From Streptococcus thermophilus (GTDB lineage: Bacteria > Bacillota > Bacilli > Lactobacillales > Streptococcaceae), in assembly GCF_010120595.1 (NCBI RefSeq), contig NZ_CP038020.1, forward strand, positions 1,736,001 through 1,800,000: a stretch of DNA of 64,000 nucleotides. The letters are read 5' to 3'. Below, piece after piece: positions 7,694 to 17,374 of this stretch (the first letter of the stretch is position 1; each line of letters starts with the position of its first letter). The notes beneath the pieces are model-generated. The model saw only the letters and a program-made list of their open reading frames with translations. It searched no databases and was not told the origin of the DNA. The position numbers and the translations under genes are program-made.

Positions 7694-8969
7694 TGCAAAA
7701 TAAAGAGAAACACTCGCAAGCGGCAATCTTAGGACTGCAACACTTACTCGCCATGTACTCAGGCTCAATCCTGGTTCCAATCATGATTGCTGGTGCTTTG
7801 GGATACTCAGCTCATCAATTAACCTACTTGATTTCAACTGACATCTTCATGTGTGGTGTGGCAACTTTCCTCCAACTTCAACTCAATAAACACTTCGGTA
7901 TTGGTCTTCCAGTTGTGCTTGGAGTTGCCTTCCAATCAGTGGCTCCACTCATTATGATTGGTAAGAGTCATGGTAGCGGTGCCATGTTTGGTGCCCTTAT
8001 CATTTCAGGGATTTATGTTATCTTTGTTTCTGGTGTCTTTTCAAAATTTGCCAACCTCTTCCCTTCCATCGTTACGGGATCGGTCATCACAACTATTGGT
8101 TTGACCCTTATCCCTGTCGCTATCGGAAATATGGGGAACAACGTTGACAAACCTACTGGTCAAAGCCTCTTCCTTGCAGCTATCACGATTCTTATCATCC
8201 TTTTGGTTAATATTTTTACCAAAGGATTTATCAAATCAATCTCAATCTTAATTGATTTGGTTATAGGTACTGTTATCGCAGCAAGCATGGGCTTAGTTGA
8301 CTTCTCACCGGTAGATGCGGCACCTGTTGTCCATGTGCCAACACCGTTCTACTTCGGAATGCCTAAATTTGAGTTGTCATCAATCATCATGATGTGTATC
8401 ATCGCTACTGTGTCAATGGTTGAATCAACCGCGGTTTACTTGGCGCTTTCTGACATTACCAAAGACCCAATTGATAGCACTCGCCTCCGTAACGGCTACC
8501 GAGCTGAGGGTATGGCCGTTCTCCTTGGTGGAATCTTCAATACCTTCCCATATTCCCATACACAGGTTTCTCTCAAAACGTTGGTCTTGTGAAGTTGTCA
8601 GGCATTAAGAAACGCTTGCCAATCTACTATACAGCTGGCTTCCTTGTTCTTCTCGGACTCCTTCCTAAGTTTGGTGCCTTGGCTCAAATCATCCCAAGCC
8701 CAGTACTTGGTGGTGCTATGCTAGTCATGTTCGGTTTTGTTTCTATTCAAGGGATGCAAATCTTGGCACGTGTTGATTTTGCTAACAACGAACACAACTT
8801 CTTGATTGCTGCGGTATCAATCGCTGCAGGGGTTGGTCTTAACAATAGCAACCTCTGCAACAGTTTACCAACAGCTTTCCAAATGTTCTTCTCAAACGGT
8901 ATCGTGGTCGCAAGCTTACTTGCCATCGTCCTCAATGCCATTTTGAACCATAATAAAAAAGAAAAATAA
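7693..8969 (+). pseudogene. pbuX: Xanthine permease, frameshifted by an 8-bp duplication
   Basis: NCS2-family nucleobase permease starting at 7693 and overlapping the xpt end. The first 285 residues are normal (LGLQHLLAMYSGSILVP at the N-terminus, family motif VESTAVYLALSDI). TTCCCATA is present twice in tandem at 8545-8560; removing one copy restores NTFPYTGFSQNVGLVKLSG and joins the C-terminal 126 codons (8589-8969). A tandem duplication is a typical slippage event and unlikely to be a read error, so purine import through this operon is probably really lost. Confidence 0.92.
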
Positions 8970-8975
8970 CACAAG

Positions 8976-9005
8976 AACACCTGAGTCGCTTGACTTAGGT
9001 GTTTT
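8976..9005 (+). terminator. Terminator after pbuX
   Basis: AACACCTGAGTC/GACTTAGGTGTT 12-bp stem (one G-T pair) with a 4-base loop, followed by TTTT. Confidence 0.8.
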
Positions 9006-9023
9006 ATCATGCAATAAAACATA

Positions 9024-9052
9024 TTGAATCCAAGTCATATCTATAGTACAAT
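9024..9052 (+). promoter_or_regulatory. Promoter of the MATE exporter gene
   Basis: TTGAAT (9024-9029), 17-bp spacer, TACAAT (9047-9052), 44 bp before the start codon. Confidence 0.6.
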
Positions 9053-9096
9053 AAAAATATAAATGTTTGAAAAATTAATTTAGAAAGGAGAATAGA

Positions 9097-10446
9097 ATGC
9101 ACAAAACACATTCTCTCCGTGAGCGATTTCTTGTTTTCTTCAAGATTTTTGTGCCCATACTAATCTATCAGTTCGCCAACTTCTCGGCAGCCTTTGTGGA
9201 CACTACCATGACTGGTCAATACGATGCCCTACACTTGGCGGGTGTAGCCATGGCAACGAGTTTATGGAGTCCTTTTTTTACCTTCTTAACAGGTATCGTC
9301 TCTGCCTTGGTTCCGATTATCGGGCACCATCTAGGGGCAGGTCGCAAGGATCGAGTAGCTCCAGATTTCTATCAATTTCTCTATATGGCTTTAGGTCTAT
9401 CACTGATCCTCTTTGCCCTCGTTTTTCTGGGGGCACCCTTAGTTCTGGGACACTTAGGTTTGGAACCAGTGGTCAGAAAGGTAGCCCTTGGTTACCTACG
9501 CTTTTTGAGCCTTGGAATTATTCCCCTTCTGCTCTTTAGCGTGGTTCGCTCCTTCCTTGATGCGCTTGGCCTCACGCGCCTTTCCATGTACCTCATGCTT
9601 TTGCTTCTACCACTAAATGGTTTCTTCAATTTTCTCCTCATCTATGGCATCGCTGGTCTACCAGAGTTGGGGGGAGCCGGAGCAGGTCTGGGAACTTCAT
9701 TGGCTTACTGGGCTCTTTTCCTTATTTCCATCGCAGTTATCAGAAAGCATAAGAAGGTTAAACCCTACCAGATTGAAAAAATCCAACCCCTTGATAAGAC
9801 GGCTCTGCTTGATGCACTGAAACTAGGCCTCCCCATTGGTGGAACGGTCTTTGCGGAGGTCTCCATCTTCTCAGGCGTTGGTCTAGTTATGGCCAAGTAT
9901 CCATCCCTAGTCATTGCCAGTCATCAGGCGGCCATGAATTTCTCAAACCTCACGTATGCCTTTCCTCTCAGTGTTTCCAGTGCAATGGCTATCATTATTT
10001 CTTATGAATTTGGAGCTAAACGCATGGATGCGGTTAAGAGCTATAGCAAACTAGGACGTCTAACTGCCTTAGTTTTTGCTGGCTTTACCTTGTTCTTTCT
10101 CTATTTCTTGAGATATGATTTAGCTGAACTCTATGGACATGAACCTGAGTTTTTGAGAATGACAACCGTTTTCATGACCTATAGCCTCTTCTTTCAAGTA
10201 TCGGATGCCTTTGCGGCTCCACTTCAAGGAATTCTGCGTGGCTATAAGGACACCAAGGTTCCTTTCTATCTCGGTGTCTTGTCCTACTGGGGCTTGACCT
10301 TTCCTGTTGGTTACCTTCTTGAAAAAGTTGCTGGACTGGGTCCATATAGTTACTGGATTGGCCTGATTGCCAGTCTTATCGTCAGTGGTCTTTGTTACCA
10401 ATGGCGCCTAAATAGAATCGTCAAACGCTACGAATCACATCATTAA
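9097..10446 (+). CDS. MATE-family efflux transporter
   Basis: A 449-residue protein with twelve hydrophobic segments in two similar halves, typical length for MATE exporters of the DinF/NorM type. FVDTTMTGQYDALHLAGVAMATSLW near residue 32 is the characteristic start of helix 1-2 (the D.. .vG.. .l.a...a segment). Such proteins export cationic drugs or organic compounds using sodium or proton gradients. The start has GAAAGGAG upstream, and it is monocistronic between two terminators. The substrate is unknown. Confidence 0.85.
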   Translation: MHKTHSLRERFLVFFKIFVPILIYQFANFSAAFVDTTMTGQYDALHLAGVAMATSLWSPFFTFLTGIVSALVPIIGHHLGAGRKDRVAPDFYQFLYMALGLSLILFALVFLGAPLVLGHLGLEPVVRKVALGYLRFLSLGIIPLLLFSVVRSFLDALGLTRLSMYLMLLLLPLNGFFNFLLIYGIAGLPELGGAGAGLGTSLAYWALFLISIAVIRKHKKVKPYQIEKIQPLDKTALLDALKLGLPIGGTVFAEVSIFSGVGLVMAKYPSLVIASHQAAMNFSNLTYAFPLSVSSAMAIIISYEFGAKRMDAVKSYSKLGRLTALVFAGFTLFFLYFLRYDLAELYGHEPEFLRMTTVFMTYSLFFQVSDAFAAPLQGILRGYKDTKVPFYLGVLSYWGLTFPVGYLLEKVAGLGPYSYWIGLIASLIVSGLCYQWRLNRIVKRYESHH

Positions 10447-10457
10447 TATACCTTAAA

Positions 10458-10479
10458 CAGTCTAGTTAGACTGCTTTTT
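10458..10479 (+). terminator. Terminator of the MATE exporter gene
   Basis: CAGTCT/AGACTG stem, 4-base loop, CTTTTT tail, 12 bp after the stop. Confidence 0.75.
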
Positions 10480-10728
10480 CTCTGCTCAAAACTTGATAAT
10501 AAAGAAAAAGCCTCCTTCATATTGAAAACAAATAAACTGTTGTCAATGTACAGAAAGTTTCTTTTATGAGTGATTAGTTATATTCAGATTTTCCTGCTTA
10601 TTGCCAAACTGGATCCATTAATGAAAGCATAGATGTTTAATATTGAAAAAGGTCAATTTTTGTCCTGAAAGGTTAGGTGATATTTTATGTTAGATTTAAA
10701 AGGCTTTCCTTAATTTCTTTTACATGCA
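10480..10728. other. Intergenic stretch without recognisable gene
   Basis: AT-rich spacer between two terminators. I see no start-site-preceded ORF, no repeat and no conserved RNA fold. It could be gene debris, but no frame gives a recognisable peptide. Confidence 0.5.
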
Positions 10729-10762
10729 AAAGAGGTTGGTAGCAAGGGACTCCAACCTCTTT
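10729..10762 (-). terminator. Terminator of msrAB
   Basis: AAAGAGGTTGG/CCAACCTCTTT perfect 11-bp stem with a 12-base loop; T-rich on both strands, so it may work in both directions. Confidence 0.75.
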
Positions 10763-10810
10763 AGTTATGACATGATTCTGCTAAAAACATCTCTTAAAAC
10801 TCGTGACTAG

Positions 10811-11761
10811 TCAATCTACTTGGTCAAGTAAGTAGGCATAGCCTTCTTTTTCCATATCAGCTTTAGGCACAAATCGCGTTGCTACACCATTGATACAGTA
10901 GCGTAACCCCCCCTTGTCACTTGGCCCATCTGGAAAGACATGCCCAAGATGAGAATCTCCTACACGACTACGAACCTCAATACGATCCATATTGTGAGAA
11001 TGGTCTTCTTTGTAGTTGGCAACCTCGGGACTAATAGGACGAGAGAAACTTGGCCAGCCACAGGCTGAATAAAACTTGTCCCTAGATGAAAAGAGAGGCT
11101 CACCGGTCACTACATCAACATAAATCCCTGGTTCAAAATGATTCCAAAGTGGGCTTGTAAAGGCTCGTTCTGTTCTATTTTCTTGGGTCACAGCATAGGC
11201 TTCTGGACTCAGACTTACTTTAAGTTCCTCCTGACTTGGCTTGTGATAAGAACTTGAATCAATAACAGGGTTAACGGCTTGATTAACATTAATATGGCAA
11301 TAGCCATTAGGATTCTTCTTGAGATAGTCCTGATGGTATTCCTCAGCAGGAATAAAGTGCTGAAGTGGCAACAACTCAACCGCCAAAGGCTGACCGTATT
11401 GCTCAGACATTTCTTGGAAAACTTTCTCGATGATTGGAAGGTCATTTACATCAGTATAGTAAACACCCGTACGGTACTGGGTTCCCACATCATTCCCCTG
11501 TTTGTTTTTGCTTAGAGGATTGATGATACGGAAAAAATGTAGCAGAATCTCTCGCAATGTCACCTTGCCAGCATCATAGGTCACCTGAACAGTCTCAGCA
11601 TGTCCCGTCTGACTGATGAGCTCATAACGAGTCGTCTCACTACTACCATTAGCATAACCCGAAACCGCATCTAACACACCAGGCACACGAGAGAAGTACT
11701 CTTCCACACCCCAGAAACAGCCACCAGCAAGATAGATCACATGATTATTTGGATTTGACAT
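10811..11761 (-). CDS. msrAB: Bifunctional peptide-methionine sulfoxide reductase MsrAB
   Basis: A 316-residue fusion. The N-terminal MsrA domain has catalytic GGCFWG at residues 10-15 and reduces the S-epimer. The C-terminal MsrB domain (from about 180) has GWPSF, HLGHVF and the catalytic Cys in RYCINGVA, and reduces the R-epimer. The zinc CxxC pairs found in many MsrB proteins are absent. Start at 11761 is supported by AAGGGAG; the upstream in-frame ATG lacks a site. No signal peptide, so it repairs cytosolic oxidised proteins or free methionine sulfoxide. Confidence 0.93.
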   Translation of the reverse strand: MSNPNNHVIYLAGGCFWGVEEYFSRVPGVLDAVSGYANGSSETTRYELISQTGHAETVQVTYDAGKVTLREILLHFFRIINPLSKNKQGNDVGTQYRTGVYYTDVNDLPIIEKVFQEMSEQYGQPLAVELLPLQHFIPAEEYHQDYLKKNPNGYCHINVNQAVNPVIDSSSYHKPSQEELKVSLSPEAYAVTQENRTERAFTSPLWNHFEPGIYVDVVTGEPLFSSRDKFYSACGWPSFSRPISPEVANYKEDHSHNMDRIEVRSRVGDSHLGHVFPDGPSDKGGLRYCINGVATRFVPKADMEKEGYAYLLDQVD

Positions 11762-11851
11762 TTTTAGCACTCCCTTCACTAGATACTTGCATCTCCACGC
11801 TTTAAGTGTAACTCTTTTTGGGAGATTTCGCACTTATGGTGACTTGGAGAG

Positions 11852-11880
11852 AAAAAAACAACGACATTGGGTCGTTGTTT
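11852..11880 (-). terminator. Terminator of the nine-gene amino-acid operon
   Basis: AAACAACGAC/GTCGTTGTTT perfect 10-bp stem, 5-base loop, T run on the minus strand, 9 bp after the stop of the binding-protein gene. Confidence 0.85.
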
Positions 11881-11888
11881 GATGAGGG

Positions 11889-12701
11889 TTATTTTTTATA
11901 AGTGGCATCAATACCTGAGAAGTATTTTTTAGAAAGTTTTGAGACTGTTCCATCTTTAATTAACTCTTCCACAGATTTATCCGCTTTTTCTCGTAAGTCT
12001 TTATTTTTTCCTTTATTGAAAGCAATGGCAATGTTTTCTTGTCCTAATTCACCATCCAAAATCTTCAGATCTAGATTTTTTTGTTTAATAATAGCTGATA
12101 AGATTGTCTTAGAGTTTGAGTAACCATCAACTTGACCATTCGTTACCCCTGTCAAAGCTGCTTCACGGTCATCGAAGGTTTGAATTTGAATAGATGGATC
12201 ATAAGCATTAACAACTTTAATTTGGTTTGAACCAACGGTTGCTGCTAATGTATGACCCCCAAGCTCATTAATATTTGTTAGTGAAGAATCTTTTTTAACG
12301 ACAACACCATATTGGAAGGTTGCATACGGTGTTGTGAAATCGTAAGATTTTTGGCGTTCATCCGTAATTGCGATACTACTTGCGACCGCATCAACTTTAC
12401 CACTTTGCAAAAGACCAAACAGTCCATCAAAACTTGTTGTTATAAACTCCACTTTATAGCCGATTTTCTTGCCAACTGCTCTAGCAATTTCTACATCAAA
12501 ACCTGTCAAATCACCATTCGAATCTTTATAAGAACCAGGGAAACTTACACCTGTTGTGGCAACACGTAGAACCTTTTCATTTGAACTAGATTTTGAGACT
12601 GTTTGGGTCGTTTTCGAACCTGATGCAGTTTGATAGCCAAAATATGCAATTACAGCAATAAAAATAATACCTACAATAGCAAAAATTGATTTCTTTTTCA
12701 T
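11889..12701 (-). CDS. Amino-acid ABC transporter substrate-binding protein
   Basis: A 270-residue family-3 solute-binding protein. It has one N-terminal hydrophobic helix (residues 5-24) and no lipobox cysteine, so it is probably membrane-anchored by an uncleaved signal or released. Family motifs include GFDVEIARAVGKKIG, the DGLFGLLQSGKVDAV block and the DGYSNSKT hinge segment. Last gene of the operon starting at 20742, expected to deliver substrate to the permease (14833-15522) and ATPase (14079-14846). Substrate unknown; the neighbouring enzymes suggest an unusual amino-acid derivative. Confidence 0.85.
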   Translation of the reverse strand: MKKKSIFAIVGIIFIAVIAYFGYQTASGSKTTQTVSKSSSNEKVLRVATTGVSFPGSYKDSNGDLTGFDVEIARAVGKKIGYKVEFITTSFDGLFGLLQSGKVDAVASSIAITDERQKSYDFTTPYATFQYGVVVKKDSSLTNINELGGHTLAATVGSNQIKVVNAYDPSIQIQTFDDREAALTGVTNGQVDGYSNSKTILSAIIKQKNLDLKILDGELGQENIAIAFNKGKNKDLREKADKSVEELIKDGTVSKLSKKYFSGIDATYKK

Positions 12702-12719
12702 AATAATCTCCTTTATAAA

Positions 12720-14069
12720 TTAAATAGTTACTTGTGATAAAACTTCATCCACTTTTTCTAGACATTCACCAATATTATTTTTAGGATCTACCCAAGATAA
12801 TATATCTTCTTTTGTGAAGTTTAACCTCACCCTCTCATCTGAGTAAACCAAGTCAATGAAGTCTTTGTTTTCTTCAAGTGCAGTCATTGCTGCCTGATAG
12901 ACAATTTCGTGGGCAGTCTGTTTGCCGAGTTTTAGTCCCACTTCAAACATGATACGCTCAGAATATGGGAGAGCTCCTTGTTTATTTAAATTATCAAGCA
13001 TCTTATCTTGATTAACTTTCAATCCAGATAAAATATAAGTTGCGTTGACGATTTGAGCATCAAGATAGCTTGTAATTTCTGGTAAAGCTACCCATTCATT
13101 ACGCCAATGAATAGCATCCCGCTCACCATCAATTAGAAGCGATTGAAACATCAAATCAACATCTTTAAAGACCGGTTGTGTCAGGCTCGCTAACCCTTCA
13201 ATAAGGGCAGGATTACGTTTTTGAGGCATGGTTGATGATCCTACTTCACCTTTTTTAAAAGGCTCATGTACCTCATCAATTTCTGTTTTCATCAATGTAA
13301 AAAGCTCACGACCGATTTTCCCAAGTGTACCTGAGAAAATACCTAAAACACTTGCAAATTCAGAAAAACGATCTCGAGAAGGTTGCCAAGAGATGTTAGG
13401 AACAGCTAAGCCTAACTCTTTTAAGACTGCCTTCTCAACTTCTCTTCCTCTACCGAAAAATGAGGCATAAGAACCAACCGCACCACTGATACTACCTACG
13501 AAAACATCATTCTCAAGCAATTGCTTCAACCTTCGTTGACTTCGTAAGAGTTCATCCAACCAGATTGACAATTTGAAGCCAAAAGTGATTGGAATAGCAT
13601 GTATACCATGTGTCCGACCTATCATAAGTGTCGAACGATGTTCTTTGGTTAATTTTGCTAGAGTAGAAATAAGGTCTTTTGTATGATCCAAAATGATATT
13701 ATAGGCTTCTTTAGTTTGCAACATTATACCAGTATCCACTATATCTTGGGTAGTGACACCATAATGAACAAACTCACCTTCTTTTCCTCCAACCTCTTCT
13801 TGCAAAGCATGAATGAGAGCAATCAATGAATGACGTTTCTCAGCACTTTCTTTTTGTAGAGAAAGAAAATCAAAGTTATCTACCTTGGCTTTTTTCACAA
13901 TTTTATCAGCTGCTGATTTTGGAATGATGCCTAAATCACCTTCAATCTTCGCTAAAGCAGCTTCAACAGCCAATTGTTTTGAAATTTTATTATCATCACT
14001 CCATATAGAACGTATAGCTGGAGTTGAAAAATTATTTTGCAATAATATGGAATCTAAAACACTCGTCAT
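12720..14069 (-). CDS. Fumarase/aspartase-superfamily lyase (adenylosuccinate-lyase-like)
   Basis: A 449-residue lyase with the superfamily signature GSSTMPQKRNP (about residue 285) and the conserved regions THGIHAIPITFG and HYGVTTQDIVD. These enzymes split C-N bonds to release fumarate, or open or close carboxymuconate rings. Length and the VTTQDIVDT block place it near PurB and 3-carboxymuconate cycloisomerase. Its place inside an amino-acid transport operon, away from purine genes, argues against housekeeping PurB. It may cleave an N-succinyl or aminopolycarboxylate compound to fumarate plus an amine (inference). Confidence 0.82.
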   Translation of the reverse strand: MTSVLDSILLQNNFSTPAIRSIWSDDNKISKQLAVEAALAKIEGDLGIIPKSAADKIVKKAKVDNFDFLSLQKESAEKRHSLIALIHALQEEVGGKEGEFVHYGVTTQDIVDTGIMLQTKEAYNIILDHTKDLISTLAKLTKEHRSTLMIGRTHGIHAIPITFGFKLSIWLDELLRSQRRLKQLLENDVFVGSISGAVGSYASFFGRGREVEKAVLKELGLAVPNISWQPSRDRFSEFASVLGIFSGTLGKIGRELFTLMKTEIDEVHEPFKKGEVGSSTMPQKRNPALIEGLASLTQPVFKDVDLMFQSLLIDGERDAIHWRNEWVALPEITSYLDAQIVNATYILSGLKVNQDKMLDNLNKQGALPYSERIMFEVGLKLGKQTAHEIVYQAAMTALEENKDFIDLVYSDERVRLNFTKEDILSWVDPKNNIGECLEKVDEVLSQVTI

Positions 14070-14078
14070 AGAATCTCC

Positions 14079-14846
14079 TTACAATTCTGCACTTTCTGGT
14101 GTGCCTCTGTACAGTGAGTTTACAAAAGAACGTACCCTATCATGACTACCCTCATTAGATAGTAAAATCTTAGCATCTCCTTGAGTTAGGATTTCACCAT
14201 TTTCTATAAAGACAGCCTTATCTGCAATTTTTCTTGCAAACTCCATTTCATGTGTTACCAAGATCATTGTAATATTCTTCTTCGCAAGATTTACAATAAC
14301 TTGAAGAACACTTTCAACCATCTCAGGATCTAGTGAAGACGTAGGTTCATCAAATAGAATAACTTCTGGATGAAAAGCAACCGCACGCGCAATTGCCACC
14401 CGTTGCTGCTGACCCCCAGATAGGGTAGCAGGGTATTGTGAAACAAATTTCTCAAGACCAACGTCTTTTAAAGCTTGTAGCGCAATTTCTTTAGCTTCTG
14501 ACTTACTATATTTTCCGTTTAGAATAAGAGGACGATACACATTTTCTAGTACGGTAAAATTTTTAAATAAGTTAAAACTCTGAAAGATCATTGTTGAGTA
14601 TTGTCTTATCTCTCGAATAGCATTCTTAGACAATTTTGAAGTATCAACTTCTGTATTAGAAATCCGTAATATACCTTGACTGGGCTTTTGAAGTAAATTA
14701 ATAGTTCTTAGTAGGGTTGTTTTACCAGAACCACTCGGTCCGATAAAAACAGTAACTGAACCTTTTTCAACTTCCAAGTCAATATTTTTCAAAATTTGTT
14801 TTTTACCAATTGTTACATCTAGATCTTTCAAACTAATAAGAGTCAT
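14079..14846 (-). CDS. Amino-acid ABC transporter ATPase
   Basis: 255 residues. Walker [10 protein letters not shown]-loop IFQSFNLFKNFTVLENV, signature LSGGQQQR, Walker B VILFDEPTSSLDPEM, H-loop LVTHEM: a complete polar-amino-acid (GlnQ-like) ATPase. It overlaps the permease end by 14 bp and is followed by the lyase gene after 9 bp. Confidence 0.93.
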   Translation of the reverse strand: MTLISLKDLDVTIGKKQILKNIDLEVEKGSVTVFIGPSGSGKTTLLRTINLLQKPSQGILRISNTEVDTSKLSKNAIREIRQYSTMIFQSFNLFKNFTVLENVYRPLILNGKYSKSEAKEIALQALKDVGLEKFVSQYPATLSGGQQQRVAIARAVAFHPEVILFDEPTSSLDPEMVESVLQVIVNLAKKNITMILVTHEMEFARKIADKAVFIENGEILTQGDAKILLSNEGSHDRVRSFVNSLYRGTPESAEL

Positions 14847-15522
14847 GTAAATCCCTCCTATACGGAATTTCTAATTCTTTTTCAAATTGTTTTTGAACCC
14901 ATGTATATACTACAATCATTATCCAATATAGTAGACCAACTGCTAAATAGGTTTCAAAATAACGAAACGATTCGCCAGCAATCATCTTAGCATTACCAAA
15001 AAGCTCTGTTATCCCTAATGTAAAAGCCAAAGATGTTTCTTTCAACAAACTAATAAAGGTATTGCCTGTTGCAGGAAGAGCATTTAGGGTAGCTTGGGGA
15101 AGGATTACATGAAGAAACAACTTCCAAGCAGGAATATTCAATGCTTCCCCAGCTTCAATTTGTCCCTTATCAATAGAGTTAATTGCCGCCCTAAATATTT
15201 CTGACAAGTAAGCAGCCTCTTTTAACCCAATTCCAATTAAAGCAGCAGTTAATGCCGACATTCCTTTGAAAGCAGGAAATAGTTGAGGCAAACCATAAAA
15301 AATAAGGAACAATTGAACAAGCGTTGGCATTCCCCTAAAGAGAGAAATATAAACTTGTGAGATAAATATCAAAACCTTACTTTTAGACAATTGCAACCAT
15401 GTAATAAATAGTCCAATTAGAATAGCTAAAATCATAGAAATAAGAGCTATAAAAATAGTTACTGGAATATAGGCTGGTAACTTTACAAATAATTCAAAAA
15501 AATATTCCCAACTAAAATTCAT
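14833..15522 (-). CDS. Amino-acid ABC transporter permease
   Basis: 229 residues of the HisM/GlnP type with about five helices. The EAA loop with EAGEALNIPAWKLFLHVILPQA is intact. Start at the second ATG (15522) is preferred because its distance from GGAGA (about 8 bases) is normal, while the first ATG touches the site. It overlaps the acetyltransferase gene by 11 bp. There is one permease gene, so the channel is probably a homodimer. Confidence 0.9.
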   Translation of the reverse strand: MNFSWEYFFELFVKLPAYIPVTIFIALISMILAILIGLFITWLQLSKSKVLIFISQVYISLFRGMPTLVQLFLIFYGLPQLFPAFKGMSALTAALIGIGLKEAAYLSEIFRAAINSIDKGQIEAGEALNIPAWKLFLHVILPQATLNALPATGNTFISLLKETSLAFTLGITELFGNAKMIAGESFRYFETYLAVGLLYWIMIVVYTWVQKQFEKELEIPYRRDLHDSY

Positions 15523-16057
15523 TAACATTCTCCTTTATTAGATCTTGTAATTCTTTATCATTAACATTCAAAAGAGCTTTTTTATCCAATATCTTAATCA
15601 TATATATAGTCTTATGATCCGAAAAAAGTTGTTTTTCCGATAAGTAAACAAAGCCCAACTTCTCATAAGCTTTGATAAGCCATGGGTGTTCAAGTGCAGT
15701 TCCCAAAGTTATAGCAGGTGCTCTCAATTTCTTAATAACAAATTCGTCAATTACTTCTTCTATAAGCATCCTAGCCAAAGACCTCCCTTGATAATCAGGA
15801 TGGGTCGCAACCCAACCAAGATGAGGTAAAGCAAAGGGAGAAGGATTTTTAGACCATGGTAATCTTAGAGATGCTGTTGTCACTATCTTTCCATCGGCCT
15901 TTTCAGTAAACATGGGTTGCCCTAGCCAATGGTCTTCAACTTCCTCAGAACTAATGGTAGCAGCTTTGAAATGAATTCCTAGCTTTTCATTATTACTATA
16001 TGCTGTGTGAAAGAGTTCTGTGAGCTGTTCAATCTCTTTTATACTAACTTTCTCCAT
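15512..16057 (-). CDS. GNAT-family N-acetyltransferase
   Basis: 181 residues. The acetyl-CoA-binding motif is HLGWVATHPDYQGRSLARMLIEEV (about residues 92-115), with Q-G-R-S-L-A as the pyrophosphate loop, followed by ALEHPWLIKAYEKLGFVY, the usual motif-B ending. No N-terminal signal, so cytosolic. Placed between the MmgE/PrpD gene and the permease in a tight operon, it may acetylate the imported compound or a pathway intermediate, which the M20 hydrolase in the same operon could deacylate (inference). Confidence 0.85.
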   Translation of the reverse strand: MEKVSIKEIEQLTELFHTAYSNNEKLGIHFKAATISSEEVEDHWLGQPMFTEKADGKIVTTASLRLPWSKNPSPFALPHLGWVATHPDYQGRSLARMLIEEVIDEFVIKKLRAPAITLGTALEHPWLIKAYEKLGFVYLSEKQLFSDHKTIYMIKILDKKALLNVNDKELQDLIKENVNEF

Positions 16058-16060
16058 ATC

Positions 16061-17374
16061 TTACCTTTCTGAAAGTAATTTCTTGATTTCACCCAGTGTT
16101 AAAGTTTCTCTTTCTTTTATCTTAAATAGAACATCTAATTTTCCATGACTTAGCTGAGAAGCCTTCTCAAAAATGTCATCTTCTAATAAAGGATTAGCTG
16201 GTGAACCTTTAGGATCCTCAACTAAGAATGAGTAAGTCTCCTCTTTAGTAATGATTTCTAAACAAATAGTCCTTTTTTCTGAGCTTGCTTTTAAATCATT
16301 TTTTCGTGTAATCAGATTTCGAAACTGATGAAATGCTTGGTCAACAGTGTTTTCAGAGAAATCAGAATAGTCAACCTTACCTTTTATCAAACCCAACCAA
16401 GTAATATACTCGATTGAAAATTTTCCCTCGATACCATTTTGAGGAGTACGATGTGTTAAAGCTCTGTCACCATCCTCGGTAAAATGAATAACAAGACTTT
16501 CAATTTCTGATAGAGATAGGTTTAGTTCAAAAGCTTTCTGAGCCGCTTCTAAACCTGCTGTTGCTGCTGAGCAGATAGGATAATTCTTAAACCAAAGACC
16601 CACTTTTTCTAACTGGCTAGGTTGCAACCAATTCTCTAGAAGTTGCTTACTATCTAATGCCTTACCAATTATAGTTTGACTCCATCCTCTTTTAGACGAA
16701 AAAGGATCCGCATACGCACTTAAGCCTGACCTTATTATTTGATAAGCAACCACTGCATTTCTCGCTGCAAAACCCGCATTCAATGGTTTACCATCAGTTC
16801 CTTCTTGATATAGAAAACCAGATGCTTGACTTGTGGCCAATGATAATAATTGCGAAAAACAATCGCTCGATAACTGTTTTAAGCTTCCTATTGCTGCTGT
16901 TGCTGCCAAAGTCCCAATTGTTGCTGTCGCATGCCAACCTTCTTTGACATGTTGTGGTTGAAATTGTTGCCCCAGTCTACCAGCTAATTCAACTCCTTGA
17001 ACATAGGACCAGAGAAAATCTTTTAGCTGAACATCATTCTCAGAAACTGCAAGCAAAGCTGAGAAAATGACTGCACTTGGATGTCCTCTATAAGTTACTA
17101 AAACATCATCTAAGTCTTCGTAATGTGCTAGATAACCTTGTAATAGAGCTAATCTCTCAGGAGTCGTTGAATACGATGAAAACCAGATTTTTTTCTCTCC
17201 TAGCAAACCGAATGATTTAATAAACGCTTGGTTCTTTGTAGTTTCCAAGCCCTTTGATAAACAAGCAAGATAATCAATAAATGCTAGGTAGGCTATCTCA
17301 AGTTGTTTTTGATTATGAGTGGAAGGTTTATATCTTTTCAAGAGATGAAAAACTAAATCTTCAGTTACTGTCAT
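16061..17374 (-). CDS. MmgE/PrpD-family protein
   Basis: A 437-residue member of the MmgE/PrpD fold (2-methylcitrate dehydratase, cis-aconitate decarboxylase, iminodisuccinate epimerase). Supporting segments are YLACLSKGLETTKNQ near the N-terminus, RGHPSAVIFSALLAVSE, GWHATATIGTLAATAAIG (the H-A-T motif of the active site) and YQEGTDGKPLNAGFAARNAVVA. Stop and start overlap the aminotransferase gene (ATGA), indicating coupling. There is no methylcitrate synthase nearby, so propionate catabolism is unlikely; an epimerase or dehydratase acting on a dicarboxylic amino compound fits the operon better (inference). Confidence 0.82.
   Translation of the reverse strand: MTVTEDLVFHLLKRYKPSTHNQKQLEIAYLAFIDYLACLSKGLETTKNQAFIKSFGLLGEKKIWFSSYSTTPERLALLQGYLAHYEDLDDVLVTYRGHPSAVIFSALLAVSENDVQLKDFLWSYVQGVELAGRLGQQFQPQHVKEGWHATATIGTLAATAAIGSLKQLSSDCFSQLLSLATSQASGFLYQEGTDGKPLNAGFAARNAVVAYQIIRSGLSAYADPFSSKRGWSQTIIGKALDSKQLLENWLQPSQLEKVGLWFKNYPICSAATAGLEAAQKAFELNLSLSEIESLVIHFTEDGDRALTHRTPQNGIEGKFSIEYITWLGLIKGKVDYSDFSENTVDQAFHQFRNLITRKNDLKASSEKRTICLEIITKEETYSFLVEDPKGSPANPLLEDDIFEKASQLSHGKLDVLFKIKERETLTLGEIKKLLSER

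Noticed and set aside
12720..14069. Housekeeping adenylosuccinate lyase (PurB)
   Set aside because: Possible by family but embedded in a transport operon with no purine gene; kept as superfamily-level lyase only.
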